Source of the DNA: Acidiferrobacteraceae bacterium
GTDB taxonomy: Bacteria > Pseudomonadota > Gammaproteobacteria > Acidiferrobacterales > Sulfurifustaceae
DNA: 35,388 nt
Direction of reading: 5' to 3'
NCBI GenBank assembly: GCA_021323795.1
Contig: JAJPKH010000127.1
Span: forward strand, 1-35,388
Part shown: piece by piece, positions 16,544-24,541 of the stretch
How positions within the stretch are numbered: the first letter of the stretch is position 1
Layout: every line of letters begins with the position of its first letter
Position numbers and translations under genes: made by a program
Notes under the pieces: model-generated
What the model saw: only the letters and a program-made list of their open reading frames with translations
What the model was told of the DNA's origin: nothing
The model's database searches: none

Positions 16544-16893
16544 GAAGGCCGGTACTTGGTCGCCCGGCCGCGCACGGCGTCGGCGGGATATTTCCCTTCG
16601 TTGATGGCGATTTTGCGGTCCGCGGCCGCGAGCAGGTCGATTCCCAACCGATCGGCCAGTTGAACGAGGTAGAGAAGAACGTCCGCCATTTCCTGCTCGA
16701 CCGCATCGCGCTGCTCCGGGGACAAGGCCCGACTTTCTTCCGCCGTGAGCCATTGGAACCGCTCGACGAGTTCTCCGGCCTCGACGATGAGCGCCATGGC
16801 GAGATTCTTCGGCGTATGAAATTGCTCCCAATCGCGCGCCCGCGCGAACTCCTCGAGCCGCCGGCGTATGTCTTCGAGCGTACGTGGGCTCAT
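16540..16893 (-). CDS. MazG-like nucleotide pyrophosphohydrolase
   Basis: A 117-residue all-helical NTP pyrophosphohydrolase of the MazG/RS21-C6 (dCTPase-like) type. Metal-binding acidic motifs are visible: EAGELVERFQWL (residues 38-49) and EQEMADVLLYLVQLADRLGID (about 65-85). DRKIAINEGKYP follows, as is usual in this family. The ATG at 16893 overlaps the diguanylate-cyclase stop (ATGA); a longer open frame to 17055 is rejected because it lies over that gene. Likely role is cleansing of abnormal (d)NTPs; the preferred nucleotide is unknown. Confidence 0.88.
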   Translation of the reverse strand: MSPRTLEDIRRRLEEFARARDWEQFHTPKNLAMALIVEAGELVERFQWLTAEESRALSPEQRDAVEQEMADVLLYLVQLADRLGIDLLAAADRKIAINEGKYPADAVRGRATKYRPS

Positions 16894-18032
16894 GCGATGG
16901 CGGCTCCGTCCGCCCGCCGGATCTCGCCTCCGCGGCCCACCACTTTTCCGCGGTACATGGCGGCGTCGACCGCTTTGAGCAGCGTATCGAGATCCGCGCC
17001 GTCCTCCGGCGCGAGAGCGATCCCTATCGTCACACTCAAGCGTGCGCTTCCGCAAGCGGCAGCCGCCACCGCCGCCTGCAGGCGCCTGGCGACAACCGCG
17101 GCGTGCTCGAGACTGGTCTCGGGCAGAACAACCACGAACTCATCCCCGCCGAAACGCGCCACGATGTCCGCACTTCGCACTTGCGCCGCGATCCCGCGCG
17201 CCACCTCCTGCAATATGCGATCACCGGCGTCGTGCCCGTGTGCGTCGTTTACCGCCTTGAACCCGTCGAGATCGGCGAACAACACCGCAAGCGGCGCGCC
17301 CTGAATGGCCAGGGAACGGAACAGGGCGCTGGTGCGCTCCTGCAGTCCGCGGCGGTTCAGCAAACCGGTTAATGCGTCGTTACAGCTCGCGATCTCGAGG
17401 TTGCGCCGCGCGCGCTCGACGTTTTTCATCAGCGCATAGGAATAGAGAACGATAATGCTGATAAACAATATGAAGAAAATGCTGGTCACCGAGAGATGCG
17501 CGAGGTAATCCGACGCCCGCAGGCCGAACACGACGGCGGCGAGCGCGAAACTCGCGAGCACGGTCTCGGCGAAAGCACGCAACCCATAGCGCATGCCATT
17601 GCCCAGGGTAATGACGACGTACACCAGATAGCCCGGCGACATGACGTTGGTATCGACGAACACCGCCGCCGAAACGCCGATCACATCCGTCAACATCGCA
17701 AGGCGCAGCCGCAGCGGCGAAGCCACGTGCCGCCGGGCGTGCAGCATGAAGACGGTGGTGAGCGCCAGATAAACGATACAGACGACGTTGATAAAGGGAA
17801 GATAAGCGTGGGGCTCGCGCACCACCGAGTCACCGAAATTGAAGTAAGCAAGCCCGAGCGCGCAGAAAAGGTAACGGGTGATAAATTGGGTGCGTTGCTC
17901 GTCCCAGGTCGCCGTGCGCAATCGGTCCGCTTCCCGGCGCAGATGCGTGCGGCGCTCGCCGCCGCGTCGATCCGCGGCGCGCCGGCCGAGGTTGCGCGCC
18001 GGCTCGCCGCTTGCCCAACGCGCCTTGGCCAT
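16890..18032 (-). CDS. Membrane-bound GGDEF diguanylate cyclase
   Basis: A 380-residue enzyme expected to make cyclic di-GMP from two GTP. A basic cytoplasmic N terminus (residues 1-45, many RR pairs) leads into about six membrane segments between residues 52 and 202. The GGDEF domain starts at NDALTGLLNRRGL (about 218-230). The catalytic GGDEF is at 295-299, and the inhibitory RxxD site (Arg286-Asp289) sits 5 residues before it, so product inhibition is likely. The gene starts 8 nt after argH and overlaps the MazG-like gene. The sensory signal for the membrane part is not evident. Confidence 0.92.
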   Translation of the reverse strand: MAKARWASGEPARNLGRRAADRRGGERRTHLRREADRLRTATWDEQRTQFITRYLFCALGLAYFNFGDSVVREPHAYLPFINVVCIVYLALTTVFMLHARRHVASPLRLRLAMLTDVIGVSAAVFVDTNVMSPGYLVYVVITLGNGMRYGLRAFAETVLASFALAAVVFGLRASDYLAHLSVTSIFFILFISIIVLYSYALMKNVERARRNLEIASCNDALTGLLNRRGLQERTSALFRSLAIQGAPLAVLFADLDGFKAVNDAHGHDAGDRILQEVARGIAAQVRSADIVARFGGDEFVVVLPETSLEHAAVVARRLQAAVAAAACGSARLSVTIGIALAPEDGADLDTLLKAVDAAMYRGKVVGRGGEIRRADGAAIA

Positions 18033-18040
18033 GGACGCGC

Positions 18041-19429
18041 TTAGCCGTCTTGCGCCAAGCGCCGGCGCGCCTGCGCCGCCGCGGCGCGCACTTCATCGGG
18101 CGCCGTGCCGCCGACGTGGCGACGCGCCTTCACCGACCCCGAAGGCGCAAGAACGTCGTATACGTCGGCCGCAATCCGCTTGTCGCAGGCTTGCAGCTCA
18201 CCGAGCGCAAGTTGCGCAAGATCGCGGCCGCTCGCGAGCCCGACCCGCACGGCGCGCCCGACGATTTCATGGGCATCGCGAAACGGAACGCCTTTACGCA
18301 CGAGATAATCGGCGAGATCGGTCGCGGTGGCGTAACCCTCGCCCGCCGCCTGCGCCAAGCGCTCGCGGCGGACGCTCAGCGTTTCGACCAGCCCCGCGTA
18401 CACCCTCAGGCAGATCAGCGTGGTGTCGAGGGTATCGAAGACCGGCAATTTGTCTTCCTGATTGTCGCGGTTGTAAGCGAGCGGCTGCGCCTTCATGAGG
18501 GTCAGCAGCGCGACGAGGTGGCCTTGCACGCGCGCGCTCTTGCCCCGCACCAGCTCCGGGACGTCCGGGTTCTTTTTCTGCGGCATGATGGATGATCCCG
18601 TGCAGTACGCGTCGGCGAGCTCGACGAAACCGAAGAGCGGCGAGGACCAGAGCACCAGCTCCTCCGACATGCGCGACAGATGCATCATGAGCACGGCGCA
18701 CGCGCCGACGAATTCGATCGCGAAGTCGCGGTCGGAAACGGCGTCGAGCGAATTCCGCGCGACGTCATCGAAGCCGAGCAGCTTTGCGGTGTACGCGCGG
18801 TCGATCGGGTAACTGGTGCCGGCCAGCGCGGCGGAACCCAGCGGCAGGACGTTCACGCGGCGGCGCACATCGCGCAGACGCTCGCCGTCGCGCGCCAGCA
18901 TCTCGAACCAGGCAAGCAGATGGTGGCCGAACGTCACGGGCTGCGCGATCTGCAAGTGCGTGAAGCCCGGCATGATCGTGTCCGCCTCGCTTTCCGCGCG
19001 GGCGACGATCGCCGTCTGCAAATGCTTCAGCGCGTCGCGCAACGCATCGATACCATCGCGCAGGTAGAGGCGCAAGTCGGTCGCCACCTGATCGTTGCGC
19101 GAGCGCGCCGTATGCAGTTTCTTTCCGACCTCGCCCACATGCTCGATCAGCCGCGCCTCGATGTTCGTGTGCACGTCCTCTAGCTCGCTCTTCCAGTCGA
19201 AACGACCGGCGTCGATTTCCGCCTCGATCCGCTCGAGCCCTTGAACGATCTGGTCGCGCTCGGCCGGCGTCAGCACGCCGACATGCGCGAGCATGCGCAC
19301 GTGCGCGATAGAGCCGAGGATGTCGTAGTGATACAGCCGACGATCAAAATCGACCGAAGCGGTGAAGCTGGCGACCAGGGCATCGGTCGCCTCGCCGAAC
19401 CGGCCGCCCCATAACTTGCCTTTTGTCAT
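18041..19429 (-). CDS. argH: Argininosuccinate lyase ArgH
   Basis: A 462-residue enzyme that splits argininosuccinate into arginine and fumarate, the last step of arginine synthesis. Family segments are [24 protein letters not shown] at the start, [51 protein letters not shown] and the signature [16 protein letters not shown], whose Ser is catalytic. Length is normal. It is the first gene of the argH / diguanylate cyclase / MazG-like minus-strand run. Divergence from the AlgZ/AlgR-like genes matches the Pseudomonas argH-algZ-algR order. Confidence 0.97.
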   Translation of the reverse strand: MTKGKLWGGRFGEATDALVASFTASVDFDRRLYHYDILGSIAHVRMLAHVGVLTPAERDQIVQGLERIEAEIDAGRFDWKSELEDVHTNIEARLIEHVGEVGKKLHTARSRNDQVATDLRLYLRDGIDALRDALKHLQTAIVARAESEADTIMPGFTHLQIAQPVTFGHHLLAWFEMLARDGERLRDVRRRVNVLPLGSAALAGTSYPIDRAYTAKLLGFDDVARNSLDAVSDRDFAIEFVGACAVLMMHLSRMSEELVLWSSPLFGFVELADAYCTGSSIMPQKKNPDVPELVRGKSARVQGHLVALLTLMKAQPLAYNRDNQEDKLPVFDTLDTTLICLRVYAGLVETLSVRRERLAQAAGEGYATATDLADYLVRKGVPFRDAHEIVGRAVRVGLASGRDLAQLALGELQACDKRIAADVYDVLAPSGSVKARRHVGGTAPDEVRAAAAQARRRLAQDG

Positions 19430-19559
19430 TTTGCGATGCGCATGATGCTGAGAATGATGACGGACGCCCGTTCAAATGCTCGTCGCCGTCCATCCGTGAC
19501 GGCCCCCCGATCATCGGTAAGAGATTGTTGTCGCCCCGCCTCCGGACTATGTTTGCAGT

Positions 19560-19657
19560 AGCAACACGTTGCCTGATTCGGACTCTCCTTTGTGCACCCC
19601 CACCCCGAATTCCGGATCAGGTCTTCAGGCCCCCGTCTCGTACGGGGGTTTTTTTTT
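19560..19657 (+). ncRNA. Candidate small RNA between argH and the first sensor kinase
   Basis: A strong plus-strand terminator ends a region with no plausible plus-strand gene between the divergent argH start (19429) and 19630, so a short RNA is implied. A 10-bp stem, CCTGATTCGG (19572-19581) with CCGGATCAGG (19612-19621, one G-U pair), encloses a 30-nt C-rich loop. That loop contains CUCCUUUG and CACCCCCACCCC. The 5' end is a guess from a weak promoter (TTGTTG 19525-19530, 17 nt, TATGTT 19548-19553). I do not recognise it as 6S RNA, SRP RNA or another known family. Confidence 0.4.
19630..19657 (+). terminator. Strong intrinsic terminator
   Basis: CCCCCGT (19630-19636), loop CTCGT, ACGGGGG (19642-19648), then nine T (19649-19657). 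It points in the plus direction only. The remaining gap to the kinase start (19658-19886) holds a CGCGCCA/TGGCGCG hairpin at 19764-19781 and isolated TATACT boxes at 19682 and 19746 without convincing -35 partners. Confidence 0.88.
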
Positions 19658-19886
19658 GGATGCCGCGGAGCCAGCGCGCAGTATACTGGACCCACCTGCT
19701 TATAGAATAATCACGCCACGCGGGTCGATGCTAATCCGCTGAATCTATACTTGAACTGCGGGGCGCGCCACCCATGGCGCGATTTGTTGCAAGGCCCAAT
19801 GCCGCTACGTTTTAAATCGCGGCGGGATTCCTCTGACGGGTGCACGCCACTTCCGCGCGGTGACTTTTAGTAGATAAACGGACGCG

Positions 19887-20975
19887 ATGCCGCGAGGCAA
19901 AACGGGCGAACACGAGCGTATGCCACACGCACAAACGCACGAACGACATTTTCTACCGGATTTCGGATCCTTCGGCATGGCGATCCGGTTCATCTTTCTC
20001 GCCGAGATGATCGCCATCATCATCACCATCGGACGCAACCCCGTGTTCGATGAACAGGCGTGGCAGGACCTGAACCTCTTGTCCGCCTTCGCGATTTCGA
20101 TCTCGATGTGCAGCGTCGTCATTTTGAAACTCGCCGCGCCGCTGCTGCGGCGCACCTCCGTCGCGTTCGGCTCGGTGTTGGTGATACTGCTGCTGCTCCT
20201 CGTGACGGCGATCGGCACGGACGGCATGATCTTCGCGCTGCACGACCTCGGCCTGATTCCGGAGCGCTGGCCGGCGTGGCGCGAGTCGCTCATCATCCGC
20301 AGCCTCATGGTCGCGCTCATCATCGGGGTGCTCGGCGTGCGTTACTTCATCGCGCAGCATCAGGCGGAAGTCGAAGGCCGCGCGCAGCAGGAGGCGCGCA
20401 TGCAGGCGCTGCAATCGCGCATTCGGCCGCATTTTCTCTTCAACAGCCTGAACAGCGTGGCCAGCCTCACGCGCAGCAACCCGGAGAAGGGCGAGGCCGT
20501 GCTGCACGACCTCGCGGATCTCTTCCGCGTACTTCTCGCCGATGCGCGTAAGCTCGTCCCGCTTTCGGCGGAGCGCGAGATCTCGCGCCAGTATCTCGAG
20601 ATCGAGAAGATCCGCCTGGGCGACCGCCTGCACGTGCAATGGAACGTGAGTCCCAATATCCCGCGCTCGGCGCTCATTCCGGCCTTGACCCTGCAGCCGA
20701 TATTGGAGAACGCGATTTACCACGGTATTGAACCGCGCTTCGCAGGCGGAATGATCAAAATCGACATGTGGGCCGAGGGAGAAACGCTCAATATTCTGAT
20801 CAGCAATCCGCTGCCCGATGTCCGCAAAGACACGCGCGGCAAAGGCAACAAGATTGCACAGGAAAACACCCGCCAGCGCCTCATCACACAGTTCGGCTCG
20901 GCGGCAAGCCTGGCGGCGTTCGAAGAGGGCGGGCAGTACCACGTTAAAATCAAAATGCCGATCGTGAGGGGGTGA
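19887..20975 (+). CDS. AlgZ/FimS-like LytS-type sensor histidine kinase (copy 1)
   Basis: A 362-residue membrane kinase. Four or so membrane segments lie between residues about 30 and 155, followed by a His_kinase domain with QALQSRIRPHFLFNSLNSVASL (His182 is the predicted phospho-site) and an N-box LTLQPILENAIYHGI. The usual DNG and GxGLxN nucleotide-binding boxes are replaced by SNPLP and GNKIAQENTRQRL, as I recall for the atypical AlgZ/FimS group. The N-terminal HERHFLPDFGS motif recurs in copy 2. An ATG at 19920 is an equally possible start. The partner is presumably the AlgR-like regulator at 22521. Confidence 0.87.
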   Translation: MPRGKTGEHERMPHAQTHERHFLPDFGSFGMAIRFIFLAEMIAIIITIGRNPVFDEQAWQDLNLLSAFAISISMCSVVILKLAAPLLRRTSVAFGSVLVILLLLLVTAIGTDGMIFALHDLGLIPERWPAWRESLIIRSLMVALIIGVLGVRYFIAQHQAEVEGRAQQEARMQALQSRIRPHFLFNSLNSVASLTRSNPEKGEAVLHDLADLFRVLLADARKLVPLSAEREISRQYLEIEKIRLGDRLHVQWNVSPNIPRSALIPALTLQPILENAIYHGIEPRFAGGMIKIDMWAEGETLNILISNPLPDVRKDTRGKGNKIAQENTRQRLITQFGSAASLAAFEEGGQYHVKIKMPIVRG

Positions 20976-20984
20976 GGCCGGGAA

Positions 20985-21112
20985 TTCGCCAATGCACTTA
21001 ACGTGGATTGGCGCGGCCGAACGGGCTGGCCAGGAGGCCAGCCCCCCCGATTTCGCGCGAAGCAGGGATAGCGCAGCGCGAAACAGCCGGAGTTTTCGCG
21101 AATGCACTTAAC
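20985..21112. repeat. Direct repeat pair bounding a hairpin module between the kinase genes
   Basis: TTCGC(C/G)AATGCACTTAAC occurs at 20985-21002 and again at 21095-21112, exactly 110 bp apart with one mismatch in 18. Between the copies are two hairpins: GGGCTGGCC/AGGA/GGCCAGCCC (21023-21044) and TTTCGCGC ... GCGCGAAA (21051-21083). CGCGAAA at 21077-21083 can also pair with TTTCGCG at 21094-21100, giving an alternative fold. The arrangement resembles a modular intergenic repeat. Confidence 0.6.
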
Positions 21113-21265
21113 ACGTCAGCAAAAAACGGCCACGGAGGGCCGGGCTGAGGGTTATCCAAGACACAGGCGATGCGCCACGGATGGTGGGGCCGAATTTCAG
21201 CGACGCGGCGGCACGCGTAATCTGCGTTCGCGCCGCCGGACACCCGCCCCGGAGGGCCGGGCGGG
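21023..21265 (+). other. Array of hairpins with GGA in the apical loop
   Basis: The 418-nt spacer 20976-21393 holds no gene I believe in. It carries several short hairpins: loop AGGA on a 9-bp stem (21023-21044), loop ACGGAG on CGGCC/GGCCG (21127-21142), loop ACGGAT on CGCC/GGTG (21173-21186), and loop CGGA on GCCC/GGGC inside a CCCGCCC/GGGCGGG arm (21243-21265). A CCGGA also lies in the loop of CGCGAAA/TTTCGCG (21077-21100). GGA in hairpin loops is the binding signature of CsrA/RsmA proteins; a REP-like repeat is the alternative. Confidence 0.4.
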
Positions 21266-21393
21266 GACCCGCGAGGCTACAAAAGCCGCGCCAGAGCTGC
21301 CGGGCAAGACCGTGGAGACCGGCATTACGAGAACCGATGTCAGGCGACGGATCACTGACTACAGTGAAGAGATGAGGATTACAAGGTACAAAC

Positions 21394-22524
21394 GTGGAAC
21401 TCCTAACGGTTCGCCATAACGTTCAGGCATGGCTGCGCGCCGCGAGCGACTTCGTGGGCTTGAGCCAGCCAACGGCGGAACCGGCGGAGACGGACGACGG
21501 TTTCCTGCCGGACTTCTGTTCCGCGCCGGTGGTGCTGAATGTCGTGATCATCGCGGAAATGTTCGCGTTCATGGCGACGCTCATCACGCGCCGGATTTCG
21601 GTGAACATCCTCGAAGACCTGCTGTTGATCTCGCTGTTCGTGCAATGGGTGGCGATCACGAGTGTCGCCGCGCTGTGTTACGCCCGTCGATACCTGAACC
21701 GTTTGCCCAAGGCGCGGGCGCTCGGCATGGCGTATGCGCTGCTACTGCTGGTGACGCTCCTGGTCAGCGAAGCGGCCGTCTGGGTGCTATACCTGCTCGG
21801 TCGCATCAGCACGCCGCGGCCCGAGTGGCACTTGTACTTCCACATTCAGAACTTCACGGTCAGCCTGCTGGTCAACGGCCTCGCGCTGCGTTACGTTCTC
21901 GCCAAGCACGAGCTGCGTCAGCGCACGCTGTCGGAAGCGCGCGCCAAGATTCAGGCGCTGCAATCGCGCATCCGCCCGCATTTCGTGTTCAACAGCCTGA
22001 ACATCATCGCGAGCCTCACGCGCAACGAACCGGCGCGCGCCGAAGCCGCCGTCGAGGATATGGCGGATCTTTTTCGCATGATGCTGTCTGAGGACGAACA
22101 GCTGGTGCCGGTTAAGAAGGAAATCGACGTCGCCAAGAAATACCTGGCGCTCGAGAATTTACGGCTCGATCAGCGTCTACACGTCGAATGGGACGTCGGC
22201 ACGTTTCCGCGCAAAGCCGCGGTGCCGGTGCTCACGCTGCAGCCGTTACTGGAAAACGCAGTGCGCCATGGAATCGAGGCGCTGCCAACGGGAGGAACCG
22301 TTGCCGTCAAGCTCTGGGAAGAGAACGGCAACATACATATACGCGTGGACAATCCTTATCCCACGAAATCGAAGACCCGACCGGATACTCCCAGCCGCTC
22401 GCTCGACAACATCCGCCAGCGGCTGCAAAGCCACTACGGCGAAACCGCACAACTCGAGGCGCGGGGGGAAAACGGTCAGTTCAGCGTGACGGTGGTCATC
22501 CCGATGCGCGGAGGAAACGTATGA
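21394..22524 (+). CDS. AlgZ/FimS-like LytS-type sensor histidine kinase (copy 2)
   Basis: A 376-residue paralogue of the kinase ending at 20975. It starts with GTG, with AAGG 7 nt upstream. The N-terminal DDGFLPDFCSAPVVLNVVIIAEM leads into four or so membrane segments (about residues 45-170). The kinase core reads QALQSRIRPHFVFNSLNIIASL (His196) and LTLQPLLENAVRHGIE. Again DNP and SRSLDNIRQRL stand in place of canonical G-boxes. The TGA overlaps the regulator's ATG (ATGA), so this copy is translationally coupled to the AlgR-like gene and is probably the primary partner. Confidence 0.9.
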   Translation: MELLTVRHNVQAWLRAASDFVGLSQPTAEPAETDDGFLPDFCSAPVVLNVVIIAEMFAFMATLITRRISVNILEDLLLISLFVQWVAITSVAALCYARRYLNRLPKARALGMAYALLLLVTLLVSEAAVWVLYLLGRISTPRPEWHLYFHIQNFTVSLLVNGLALRYVLAKHELRQRTLSEARAKIQALQSRIRPHFVFNSLNIIASLTRNEPARAEAAVEDMADLFRMMLSEDEQLVPVKKEIDVAKKYLALENLRLDQRLHVEWDVGTFPRKAAVPVLTLQPLLENAVRHGIEALPTGGTVAVKLWEENGNIHIRVDNPYPTKSKTRPDTPSRSLDNIRQRLQSHYGETAQLEARGENGQFSVTVVIPMRGGNV

Positions 22525-23276
22525 GAGTGCTGATCGTAGACGATGAAAAGCTGGCGCGTGACCGCTTGCGCGAGCTGCTGGCAGATATCGGCGGTTATAC
22601 CGTCATCGGCGAGGCCATGAACGGCGCCGAAGCGGTGGAGAAGGCGTCGGAGCTGAACCCTGACGTTCTGCTCATGGATATTCGCATGCCCGGCATGGAC
22701 GGGCTCGAGGCGGCGATGCATTTGATGGGCATGGAGCACCCGCCGAGCGTGATTTTCACGACGGCCTACGACCAGCACGCGCTCGACGCGTTCGACGTCA
22801 ACGCCGTCGATTACCTGCTGAAGCCGATTCGCAAGGACCGCCTGGCGAACGCGCTCACCAAGGCGCGCAAGCTCACCATGAAGCAGGTGCAGGAGCTGCA
22901 CCACGCGCGCAAGGAAATGCCGACACGCACGCACATCAGCGTGCATCTGCGCGGCAACATCCGGCTGGTGCCGGTACCGGAAATTATTTACTTCCTCGCC
23001 GACAGCAAGTACGTCGTGATACGCACGACCAACGAAGAGCATCTGATCGAAGACTCGCTGGTCAATCTGGAAAAGGAATTCGGCGACCGGTTCCTGCGCG
23101 TGCACCGCAACGCCCTGGTCGCCACGCAGTTCATCAAAGGCATCGAGAAAAGCCCCGCGGGAACGTGGCAGGTGAACCTGCGCGGCGTCGACAAGAAACT
23201 CGACGTGAGCCGGCGACACACCGCGTCCGTGCGACGCTGGGCGCGTAATCGGCCGGCGGTCGCGGCGACGGGGTAG
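22521..23276 (+). CDS. AlgR-like LytTR-family response regulator
   Basis: A 251-residue regulator. The receiver domain (about 1-120) has the acidic pocket VDDE, phospho-acceptor Asp53 in LLMDIRMPGMDG, Thr in FTTAYD and Lys in DYLLKPI. The LytTR DNA-binding domain (about 138-245) has IYFLADSKYVVIRT, EDSLVNLEKEFGDRFLRVHRNALV and LDVSRRHTASVRRW. GGAGG lies 5 nt before the ATG. Homologues in Pseudomonas (AlgR) control alginate, twitching and other surface traits. Position between an AlgZ-like kinase and hemC is the conserved one, but I leave the gene symbol blank because regulon identity is unknown. Confidence 0.92.
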   Translation: MRVLIVDDEKLARDRLRELLADIGGYTVIGEAMNGAEAVEKASELNPDVLLMDIRMPGMDGLEAAMHLMGMEHPPSVIFTTAYDQHALDAFDVNAVDYLLKPIRKDRLANALTKARKLTMKQVQELHHARKEMPTRTHISVHLRGNIRLVPVPEIIYFLADSKYVVIRTTNEEHLIEDSLVNLEKEFGDRFLRVHRNALVATQFIKGIEKSPAGTWQVNLRGVDKKLDVSRRHTASVRRWARNRPAVAATG

Positions 23277-23283
23277 CGGTGTC

Positions 23284-23304
23284 AACCGCCCTTCGCGGGC
23301 GGTT
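23284..23304 (+). terminator. Hairpin after the regulator gene, weak terminator candidate
   Basis: AACCGCCC (23284-23291), loop TTCGC, GGGCGGTT (23297-23304), 8 nt after the response-regulator stop. No T-tract follows, so it may only stabilise the 3' end. Confidence 0.4.
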
Positions 23305-23412
23305 AGTCGAATCGTAATAAATGTAATAAATTGCACTTGCGGTTCCCGACCCGCTCCCGGCATCCGCCGCCCGCGTCATTCGCACATCCTGTGCAGCACC
23401 GCAGGTCGGGAT

Positions 23413-23440
23413 ACTTTCTTTTGCTTCGCCAAAAGAAAGT
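23413..23440. repeat. Perfect 11-bp inverted repeat in the regulator-hemC gap
   Basis: ACTTTCTTTTG (23413-23423), loop CTTCGC, CAAAAGAAAGT (23430-23440). Near-identical TTTCTTTTG...CAAAAGAAA hairpins recur in intergenic regions of beta- and gammaproteobacteria, where they may act as bidirectional terminators or mobile palindromes. It lies in a 338-nt gene-free stretch (23277-23614). Confidence 0.65.
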
Positions 23441-23518
23441 CGCTTGCCGTGGGTCGGCGACTCACAAGTAACATTTAATACATCGACCGGTTATTACATC
23501 GACAAGTAACTACATCCA

Positions 23519-23538
23519 CGAGCGCCGAGCGGCGCTCG
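23519..23538. repeat. Hairpin upstream of hemC
   Basis: CGAGCGCC (23519-23526), loop GAGC, GGCGCTCG (23531-23538). It precedes a TATAAT box at 23577-23582, the likely -10 of hemC, for which I see no good -35. Short direct repeats (AAGTAAC twice, ACATCGAC twice) lie just upstream at 23465-23510. Confidence 0.4.
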
Positions 23539-23614
23539 ATCCTCTTATCCGCCCAGCGCATCCGAACCACATCCCTTATAATTCCCTTTCGCCGCCTGAG
23601 GACACGCGCCGCCC

Positions 23615-24541
23615 ATGACTACCCTCCGCATCGGCACTCGTAAAAGCCCGCTCGCCCTCTGGCAAGCCGAGCACGTGCGCGCGCTACTGCTCGAGCGCAC
23701 ACCATCGCTTCATGTCGAGCTGATCAAAATCACGACCGAAGGCGATCGAATCCTCGACCGTCCGCTGGCGAGCGCCGGCGGCAAGGGGCTTTTCATCAAG
23801 GAGCTTGAGCAGGCGCTGTTCGACGGACGCATCGATCTCGCCGTTCACTCGATGAAAGACCTCACGGTCACCTTGCCGGAGGGGTTGCACATCGCGGCGG
23901 TGCTCGAGCGCGCCGACCCGCGCGACGCCTTCGTTTCCGGTCGTTATCGGCGCCTGGACGATCTTCCCGCCGGCGCGCGTATCGGCACGTCGAGCCTGCG
24001 GCGCCAATGTCAGCTGCGCGCCCGTTTTCCCCGCTATGACGTGGTGAATCTGCGCGGCAACGTCAACACGCGACTTGCCAAGCTCGACGCGGGCGAATTC
24101 GACGCGTTGATCCTCGCCATCGCGGGACTGGAGCGGCTCGGTTTGCGCCAGCGCGTGCGCGAAGGGCTCGATCCCGCGGTGAGCCTTCCGGCCGTGGCGC
24201 AGGGAGCGATTTGCATCGAGTCGCGTCGCGACGACGCGGCGACCAACGGATATCTTGCGCCGCTCGACCATGCGCAGACGCGCCGTTGCACCGCCGCCGA
24301 GCGGGCGTTGAATGCGGAGCTGCAAGGCGGCTGTCAATTACCGATCGCGGCTTACGCGGAACTACATGGCGACACCCTGCATTTGCGCGCGCTGGTCGGC
24401 GACCCGGAGGGCCGCGAGATTCTGCAGGCGGCGGGCCACGGTCCCGTCGCCGAGCCCGAGGCGCTTGGCAAGCGCATCGCGAAAGAGCTGCTGGCGCGCG
24501 GCGCCGGCGCGCTCATCGAAAAGGCTCACCGCCGTGCCTGA
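23615..24541 (+). CDS. hemC: Porphobilinogen deaminase HemC
   Basis: A 308-residue cytoplasmic enzyme that polymerises four porphobilinogens to hydroxymethylbilane. It shows LRIGTRKSPLALWQAEHV at the start, DRPLASAGGKGLFIKELEQAL, DLAVHSMKDL with catalytic Asp82, RIGTSSLRRQCQL and VNLRGNVNTRL. Cys240 in ELQGGCQLPIA carries the dipyrromethane cofactor. Length matches the family. It heads a hemC-hemD-hemX-hemY run, and its 3' end overlaps hemD by 8 nt. Confidence 0.97.
   Translation: MTTLRIGTRKSPLALWQAEHVRALLLERTPSLHVELIKITTEGDRILDRPLASAGGKGLFIKELEQALFDGRIDLAVHSMKDLTVTLPEGLHIAAVLERADPRDAFVSGRYRRLDDLPAGARIGTSSLRRQCQLRARFPRYDVVNLRGNVNTRLAKLDAGEFDALILAIAGLERLGLRQRVREGLDPAVSLPAVAQGAICIESRRDDAATNGYLAPLDHAQTRRCTAAERALNAELQGGCQLPIAAYAELHGDTLHLRALVGDPEGREILQAAGHGPVAEPEALGKRIAKELLARGAGALIEKAHRRA

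Noticed and set aside
19500-19660. 6S RNA or SRP RNA
   Set aside because: The GGUCAGGUCCGGAAGGAAGCAG-type SRP core split over its halves (GGTCAGGTCC, GGAAGGAAGC) is absent, and I do not see the long double-stranded arms with a central bubble expected of 6S RNA.
19423-19710. Open frames on both strands across the argH-kinase gap
   Set aside because: They lack ribosome-binding sites, include the terminator hairpin and T-run, and show no protein-like composition. I read the region as non-coding.
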